Origin: Deltaproteobacteria bacterium
GTDB taxonomy: Bacteria; Desulfobacterota; Binatia; UTPRO1
Direction of reading: 5' to 3'
NCBI GenBank assembly: GCA_020852955.1
Contig: JADYZW010000028.1
Span: forward strand, 1 to 50,631
DNA length: 50,631 bases
The notes below the pieces were generated by a model, which was given only the letters and a program-made list of their open reading frames with translations, made no database searches and was not told where the DNA came from. Shown one piece after another: positions 49,201-50,631 of the stretch (positions are counted from its first letter, which is position 1; each line of letters begins with the position of its first letter). A program made the position numbers and the translations under genes.

Positions 49201-50631
49201 GCGATGCGTTCGACGGCAACCTCACGCCGAGCATCGCCTGGACGTCGAGCCGCGACGGCGCGATCGGTACGGGCGGCGCCTTCTCGCGCTCGAACCTGAG
49301 CCTGGGCGCGCACACCATCACCGCGCGCGTCACCAACAGCGGCGGCTACTCCGTGAGCCAGAGCGTCGGCGTCACGATCGTCGCCGACGGGCCGCCACTC
49401 GTCACGATCACCACCCCGACGACGGGGCTCGTCCGCGCCGCCGGAGCGCCGATCGTCTTCACGGCGACGGCCGTGGACTCCCTCGATGGCGACGTCGCCG
49501 CGACGCTCGCCTGGAGCTCGAGCCGCGACGGGGCGCTCGCGAGCGGCCCGAGCATCACGACCAGCGCGCTGAGCGTCGGCACGCACGTCATCACCGCGTC
49601 GGCGCGCGACAACGCGAACCTGACCGGTATCGCCCAGGTGCAGGTCGAGATCCGCACCCAGACCGCGCCTGCGGTGACGATCACGGCGCCGAGCGAGGGG
49701 GCCATTGCCCTTCTCGGCAGCCCGACCACCTTCACGGCGACCGCCGTGGACGCCATCGACGGCGATCTGGCGGGCGCACTGCAGTGGACCTCGGACGAGG
49801 ACGGCGCATTCGGGACGGGTGCGAGCGTCAGCCCGACGCTCACGCTCGGGACGCACGTCGTCACGGCGTCGGCCACCAACAGCGGCAGCCAGACCGGGAC
49901 GGCGACCGTCACGGTCGTCGTCGAGGCGGCGCCGGAGCTGACGATCACGGCGCCCGGTGTGCTCAGCGTCGCGGGCTTCGGCGATCCGGTCACGTTCACC
50001 GGCACGGCGGCCGACCTCGAGGACGGGACGTTGACCTCACTCGTGACGTGGCGCTCGAACAAGGACGGCAACCTCGGCTCCGGCGGCAGCGTCACGACGC
50101 TGCTGACGCTCGGCACCCACGTCGTGACGGCAAGCGTCACCGACACGCAGAGCCACACCACGACGCGGCAGGTGACGGTGAAGGTGAGCTCGCGGCCGAC
50201 GGTGACGATCGACGCGCCCACCGACGGCGCGAGCTTCGCGCCCGCGGCGCCGGTCACCTTCACGGCGACCGCCGCGGACACCGAGGACGGGGATCTCGCC
50301 GCGTCGGTTCGCTGGACCTCGAGCCTGGACGCCCTCCTCGGCATCGGCAGCAGCCTCACGGTTTCCACGCTCACCACGGGAAGCCACACGATCACGGCGC
50401 AGGTGATCGACAACGACGGCCTGTCGCGGCAGCAGCAGATCACGATCGCGGTCGCCATCCCGGCGACTCCGACGCCGACCGCCACGACGACGGTGACGGC
50501 GACCCCGACGGTGACGGCGACGCCGACGGTGACGGCGACGCCGACGGTGACGGCGACGCCGACGGTGACGGCGACGCCGACGGTGACGGCGACGCCGACG
50601 GTGACGGCGACGCCGACGGTGACGGCGACGC
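34200..50631 (+). CDS. Giant secreted DNRLRE/Ig-like repeat protein, open at the right edge
   Basis: One uninterrupted frame from ATG 34200 to the window end, at least about 5,475 codons. GTG 34206 has the better-spaced GGAGG. The N-terminus is a signal peptide (LRLGAPLLALALTMAS, then IAQS). Then come eight DNRLRE (CBM96-like) domains, recognised by ADTYVDAG-type starts, YLRFSVSG, and WDPATVTYATRP-type ends, separated by about 41 Ig-like domains of about 92 residues with motifs such as GTHTITARVTD. A non-repetitive domain lies at about 47400-48570, seven more Ig-like domains follow, and then a Thr/Pro-rich repeat. DNRLRE domains bind polysaccharide in known cases, so this may be a surface adhesin or matrix protein binding the locus's own polymer. 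The anchoring or secretion signal must lie beyond the edge. Confidence 0.93.
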   Translation, partial: MTVDRRRPSTMRMPIPARGLRLGAPLLALALTMASHRGIAQSGPTETLTYEPIADTYVDAGSGSRNFDTAATLRVDGAPIAIGYLRFSVSGVNGRTVQQARLRLLATSNSVSGGSIHRISSNTWDPATVTYATRPATDGAALDTLGEVSSGDVVEFDLDGQVTGDGAYNFAIDTVSADAILYNATNATSGLKPTLTLVVAASPNPTVTILQPPDGASFFEGDLVTLQCTALDDEDGNLGAAVAWSSSLDGPLGTGAALTRTLSQGTHVVTAAVTDTDLLSGSDAITIVVGPPPPANTPPLVSITAPLDGTTFSADQAVAFAGTASDLEDGDRTSAMTWTSNLDGVIGTGGAFTRALTVGTHTITARATDAGALAGTDTITVQVTAPVTIELAPSADAYVEAGSANGNFGTASQLNADGSPVTQSYLRFAVAGVGGRPITRALLRLQVDTASGSASDFGGTIQTVSDVSWLETGITYATRPALDGPVVASHPSAVVAGEVVDFDVSAAVTGDGARSFALVTASSNGVNYRSRESATPPRLILTLGGNPPTVAITAPANQAVVFTNAPLALTGTATDVEQGDLTSRLAWTSSLDGGFGSGGSVSSAALRIGTHTITAAATDDTGLAGQAQIQLRVRGPNAAPVVAITAPADGASAGAGTAFAFTGTATDDFDGTITSQIQWSSDRAGALGTGASVGATLSEGTHVITARVTDSDGAQGQAQISVVVTGSAPVVTITAPPAGTTVFAGASVTFTGTAVDATDGAISNALQWGSDRDGLLGTGPSISRVLSLGTHVVTAAATDSGGLLGQAQRTVTVRASNTPPAVQIQAPADGAALLSGSPVLLAAVASDVDDGALSHAVRWSSSRDGVLGTGASVTVPGLSVGAHTLTAAVTDADGATATATVAVTVASATLTFAPTVDTYVDAGKPTSSFGTATHVSADGSPIVQGLFRFAVTGTTGFAVQQAVLRLTVDSVSGAASDRGGTVSRLSSDTWTETTTYGTRPTIDGPVLADNATAVVAGQVVDFVVTPAVGGDGSVNLALTQTSTNGVMYRSREAANGRPQLIVTLGQNTAPVVNISAPGDGANLNPNTPVTFAATATDAESGNLASQVEWTSSRDGALGTGASIVRSALTPGAHTITARVTDAGGAVGQAQIAINVGSPPTIAILTPATGHVAYRNDPIAFTGTAEDTQDGNLSAQIHWSSSLDGSLGTGASLLVSTLGIGTHVITASVTDASGITTTAQVGVRVRGPNAGPVVTIAAPANGGSVSAGSTVSLVATASDDFDGDVTSQVQWTSSHDGAIAGAGGSRTVVLSEGAHLLTATVVDSDGAPGSSAVTFTVTATAPVVTITAPAAATTTVFAGASVAFGGTASDATDGSLTAALRWTSSRDGQIGAGGGFATSALTVGTHTITAAATDAGGLTGEAQRTVVVRPANGTPAIAIESPADAAALVAGRPLLLAATATDAEDGNLGAVVHWTSSRDGNLGTGASVTIPGLSAGAHTLTASVTDLDGATASASVAVTVAAATLTFDPSVDTYVSASKATTAYGAATTLQADGSPILQSFLRFTVSGVGSYAVQQAVLRLTVSSASGASSAAGGTITAFANDTWSNATTYNTRPAIDGAVLATHGAAVAANQVVDFDVTSHVRADGVTNLALTTTNSNNVIYQSSEATSGKPQLIVTLGQNTRPVVTIAAPASGSNAVFGAAVTFTGTATDAESGNLAAQIQWTSSRDGALGSGASLTRSNLSPGAHTITARVTDPGGLSGERQITLNVGHPPTVAITAPANNAVIVTTSLPALALTATATDVEDGDLTSEIQWSSSLDGALGTGASVGGAGLRVGTHVLTAAATDSTGVTGQAQVTIRVRTPNVAPTVTLSAPANGASTPAGTSVTLIASASDDFDGSLSAQIHWASSLDGDLGVGASRTVTLREGVHTLTASVVDSDGAAGAAQVAFTVTPTPPAVTITAPAEGTRVFAGASLGFSGSASDATDGILSAGLTWTSDRDGVIGSGASFAIATLSVGTHAITAAVTDAGGLAGQAQRTVVVRPPNALPTITIDAPGAGSAFFSGKPILLAATALDPEDGDLAARVQWSSSRDGSFAPGAVITVPSLSVGAHVLTATVSDLDGAVRSATVDVAVGSAVLTFLPVADTYVDANASSTKFGTATTMIGDASPIKEAFLRFAVTGVGFAGIESATLRLTAGSASASSSDAGGIVHAISDGAWSEANTSYGNRPGIDGPALASAGAVTANQGVDFTVTSGVFGDGTYDFALVTTSSNDVIYNSREAASGKPQLIVTLGQNQQPVVHIAAPASGVSINPGTALTFSATASDAESGDLSSQIQWSSSQDGTLGAGASIVASTLTSGTHVVTARVTDAGGIAGEASVTVNVGRPPVVNITAPANNSVFFVDQLPVQLAATATDFEDGDLRATLAWTSDRDGALGVGPLVVASLSIGTHVVTARVTDSAGLAGEKQVTVRVRGPNQAPVVAITGPPNGASLPAGTPLTLAAIAQDDFDGDVAGMVRWTSSQSGLLGTGAPLVVVPSEGSHVVTASVVDSDGALGTAQVTFTVTATPPVVAITAPLDGTRVFAGASVAFAATAVDATDGDRAATLRWVSDRDGQIGVGPGFATSALSIGAHVVTATATDSGGLVGQAQRTVVIRPENTPPTLAIETPGEGGTLLAGRPALLGASAFDVEDGDLAAAVQWTSSRDGALGVGGAVLTSALSVGAHALTASVTDLDGATVTAAVNVTVTSATLTFLPVADLHVASDAATTKFGGNSTFLIDNSPVKQAFLRFAVTGIGNVQVDTATLRLTTGSSSASASSFGGELHTLTNTTWSEAATTYNLRPTIDGPVIATRGSVTTNALVDFDVKSVVTADATYNFALVSTSSDDAVYQSREASAGKPQLVVTLKQNTKPVVHVTGPASGTVVNVGTAITFTATATDAESGNLASQVQWSSNLDGPFGSGAARTIASLRAGVHTITAQVTDASGASGQAQIAVQVGHTPVVAIATPAGGAVFFTRDLPIALGGSAIDTEDGNLSSQMRWLSSRDGVLGQGASLLAGGLSIGSHVLTASVTDAHGLVGQATVAIRVRGDNVAPGLVVDTPPNGTAVPAGTAVGLHATAIDDFDGDISGAIAWSSDVSGPLGTGAGVAAVLREGVHTVTATVTDSDGLASSASVTITITPTPPQVAISAPADGATPLTGASLTFAGTAVDATDGDLSAGLTWTSSRDGVIGQGASFTTSALTLGTHTISAAVTDAGGLAGYAEVGITIIRLPSVTIRLPQANDGYLGGNPITFFADATDLGDGDVSASLVWTSDRDGQIGTGRTFTTGTLSQGLHTVSAAATNSDGRVGSAQVTFAVATRTLAFAAIADTYVDASAANTKYGAATTLNADGSPVKQAFLRFAVSGIGGFPIEQARLELTTDSDAAAASILGGTLRQISSATWSEATTAYSNRPAIDGPILDVIESPVGASQVVSFRVAPAVTGDGTYNFALELGDADQVIYASREAASGQPQLLIDLGEPATQHVPAVTIASPPNGVTFFDDQAVSLIGSATDVEDGVLTAAITWRSSLDGVLGTGGGVTRTLSRGAHLITASVVDAFGLTGTATISVIVVDRPPAVAITSPADGTLFPVGFGVTFSATATDATDGDLAAGIVWTSDRDGQIGVGRTITVAGLTPGDHHVTAAVANALGTVGSATLTTFVGQAPPQVSILAPPDGAIVAEGAPLTLLASAQDLEDGNLGAAIVWASDRQGALGTGASLPVALTAIGLHRVTATVSDSHGFTRSDEIAITVNRAAPVLAIGAPADGASFSGAVTFSATATDFVDGNLSAAIRWSSDRAGNLGTGATITTANLASGRHVVTAAVTDSHNLTTTATVTVVVGAAAPVVLIAEPATGSSTPYGATLRFRGTATDAAGTSLTSGLKWISNLNGQIGTGATFTTATLARGIHTVTAQATDSRGVTGTAQVVVEVTAGGAGNQAPLVVIGAPAPNTTVVPGASVTFGATATDDLDGVLSPSLTWTSDVDGYLGTGASIATSTLSTAVHVVTAAVGDASGQFGSATVSLTVGAPPLTIEPAADAYSDASLPTTNFGAATSMLVDSGPIRNAYLRFNVTGLTSAVESAILRLTVNGAANDGSLTSGGELHAVADTAWDEALLTDANQPTYAAPILQTAGPVNPGAQADFDVTSIVTGNGAYGFALVKPTGDQVKYRSKESSVGHPVLVIGRASVNPGRPVVTITAPADFATVAAGTANTFTATATDPQDGNVGASVVWRSDRDGLLGSGASISRALTAGNHNVTATVTDAHGNTAVDLIRVSARTGGALGVTIESPANNSSQPADRAIPFIGSAFSPRDGDISFNLQWTSSLDGPLGTGASFTRQLSPGTHTITATVTDTTPITSSTTIAVTVTADRLGYKDFSHGTGVAVFNNEATASKPEDKLWHHDGIWWATLYNRTAGAYRIYRLDRPTQKWIDTGVASDNRAKSRQDVLWDGQKLYLASRFGYLVTGSTEPFQNRLYRYSYFANAQTWVLDQGFPVNLPGGGTEALTIAKETTGRLWTTYTLNGKVWLAHSTTDDRTWSAPFIVPNAPATSVAPDDISGAIAFAGKVGVWWSNQASVVNSFAVHQDGADPQAWTYEQVIAGNAISDDHFSMRAGSDGRVFVAAKTSKQNLGTQNLVLYVRSPAGVWSEPYVMTTNPDASIASPTRPHLALDEVHRKLYYFFSPSHIEVRYKVSDLDSIGFPPGSVESGTRFITDPDVTDINDATFSKQSVDPGMGIVIEASSVADNSYWHNVIETTPPPSVAMAAPADGLRVRAGVPVGFSATAVSGSDGNITNGIQWISSRDGQIGVGGGFTKANLSVGTHLISAEATDSRGVKGTSTVTITVEADAVPVVTITAPASGTAVLVGRPTTFAATALDSFDGDRTAQLVWTSSRDGQIGAGGGFTTAALTLGLHTITAAATDTQGLTGSASVTVDVRATSTPTLTLTSPPDARSFAFGAAVLFTATASDAFDGNLTPSIAWTSSRDGAIGTGGAFSRSNLSLGAHTITARVTNSGGYSVSQSVGVTIVADGPPLVTITTPTTGLVRAAGAPIVFTATAVDSLDGDVAATLAWSSSRDGALASGPSITTSALSVGTHVITASARDNANLTGIAQVQVEIRTQTAPAVTITAPSEGAIALLGSPTTFTATAVDAIDGDLAGALQWTSDEDGAFGTGASVSPTLTLGTHVVTASATNSGSQTGTATVTVVVEAAPELTITAPGVLSVAGFGDPVTFTGTAADLEDGTLTSLVTWRSNKDGNLGSGGSVTTLLTLGTHVVTASVTDTQSHTTTRQVTVKVSSRPTVTIDAPTDGASFAPAAPVTFTATAADTEDGDLAASVRWTSSLDALLGIGSSLTVSTLTTGSHTITAQVIDNDGLSRQQQITIAVAIPATPTPTATTTVTATPTVTATPTVTATPTVTATPTVTATPTVTATPTVTATPTVTAT
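34341..46870 (+). repeat. Higher-order repeat: eight DNRLRE plus Ig-like modules
   Basis: The Asp codon of the ADTYV-like motif that opens each DNRLRE domain lies at 34362, 35385, 36948, 38790, 40632, 42468, 44298 and 46416. Intervals are 1023, 1563, 1842, 1842, 1836, 1830 and 2118 bases. They fit one DNRLRE domain (about 156 codons) plus 2, 4, 5, 5, 5, 5 and 6 Ig-like domains of about 92 codons. Within the 1.84-kb units each Ig position keeps its own signature, so whole modules were duplicated. Confidence 0.88.
47400..48570 (+). other. Non-repetitive domain in the giant protein (possible beta-propeller)
   Basis: About 390 residues that break the Ig pattern, with high Trp/Tyr content: DKLWHHDGIWWATLYNRTAG, YRIYRLDRPTQKWIDTG, VLWDGQKLYLASRFG, RLWTTYTLNGKVWLAHSTTD, KVGVWWSNQASV, GVWSEPYVMTTNPD, KLYYFFSPSHIEVRYK. 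The repeating blades with WDG/WxA and Asp-rich turns resemble a BNR/sialidase-like or other beta-propeller. No catalytic set is evident. It is the best candidate for a ligand-binding or functional head of the protein. Confidence 0.6.
50490..50631 (+). repeat. 18-bp tandem repeat (Thr-Val-Thr-Ala-Thr-Pro) reaching the window edge
   Basis: Units of 18 bases start at 50490, 50508, 50526, 50544, 50562, 50580, 50598 and 50616, the last one cut by the edge. In frame they read TVTATP; the first unit has one ACC variant (GCGACCCCG), and the following ones are identical. A Pro/Thr lead-in (PATPTPTATT) precedes them. They code for a rigid, possibly glycosylated stalk. Perfect repetition suggests recent expansion, and it is a likely assembly break. 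Confidence 0.92.

Noticed and set aside
34065..49856. A stop-free frame of more than 5,200 codons on the minus strand, opposite the giant gene
   Set aside because: Its translation is Arg/Gly/Ala/Asp-rich with no domains. It is the mirror of GC-rich, repeat-biased codons of the real plus-strand gene, whose domains are clear.
50490..50631. Possible CRISPR array because of regular short repeats
   Set aside because: The 18-bp units are contiguous with no spacers and are in frame with the giant protein.

Overview
The window is very GC-rich DNA, packed with genes and with GC/GTG-biased starts, from a Gram-negative, probably aerobic, soil- or sediment-type bacterium. The Gram-negative call rests on a Wza-type outer-membrane export lipoprotein, a Wzc-type kinase and a lipase with its periplasmic foldase. 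A deltaproteobacterium-like or Binatota-like lineage would fit, but no taxonomic marker is present and I hold that lightly. I see no tRNA, rRNA, transposase or CRISPR array.

Left part (1-12.2 kb): acyl-CoA catabolism. It holds the end of an acyl-CoA synthetase, a crotonase that looks circularly permuted, a minus-strand pair (two-domain CaiB/BaiF protein plus FAD oxidoreductase), and a plus-strand run. The run is an Ltp2-like cysteine-less thiolase, a DUF35 Zn-ribbon partner, an acyl-CoA dehydrogenase, an alpha-methylacyl-CoA racemase-like CaiB protein and a second acyl-CoA dehydrogenase. The set suggests retro-aldol shortening of a branched (steroid- or isoprenoid-like) acyl-CoA. It is followed by three molybdenum-hydroxylase maturation genes (XdhC, MocA-like, CoxG-like) without their target enzyme.

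Middle (12.2-18.1 kb): a minus-strand lipase, lipase foldase and PAP2 phosphatase operon, a HEAT-repeat protein, and a sigma-54 activator with a degenerate receiver domain.

Right part (18.5 kb to the end): one tightly coupled plus-strand unit of at least 32 kb. It begins at a good sigma-54 promoter (18461-18476) and runs: small NHLP/Os1348-like peptide, Wza-like exporter, Wzc-like kinase, GT4 glycosyltransferase, O-antigen ligase/polymerase, WecA-CapD-N fusion, CDP-alcohol phosphotransferase, TarI-like cytidylyltransferase, TarJ-like reductase, flippase, methyltransferase-kinase fusion, nucleotidyltransferase-like/thymidylate-kinase-like fusion, and a giant secreted protein. Together they can build, export and polymerise a surface polysaccharide that probably carries a ribitol- or other polyol-phosphate group.

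The giant protein starts at 34200/34206 and is still open at the right edge (at least about 5,475 codons). It has eight DNRLRE (CBM96-like) modules and about 41 Ig-like domains in a higher-order repeat whose period is exactly 1,842 bp in two consecutive units. It also has one non-repetitive domain near 47.4-48.6 kb, and at the edge an 18-bp Thr/Pro/Val/Ala tandem repeat.
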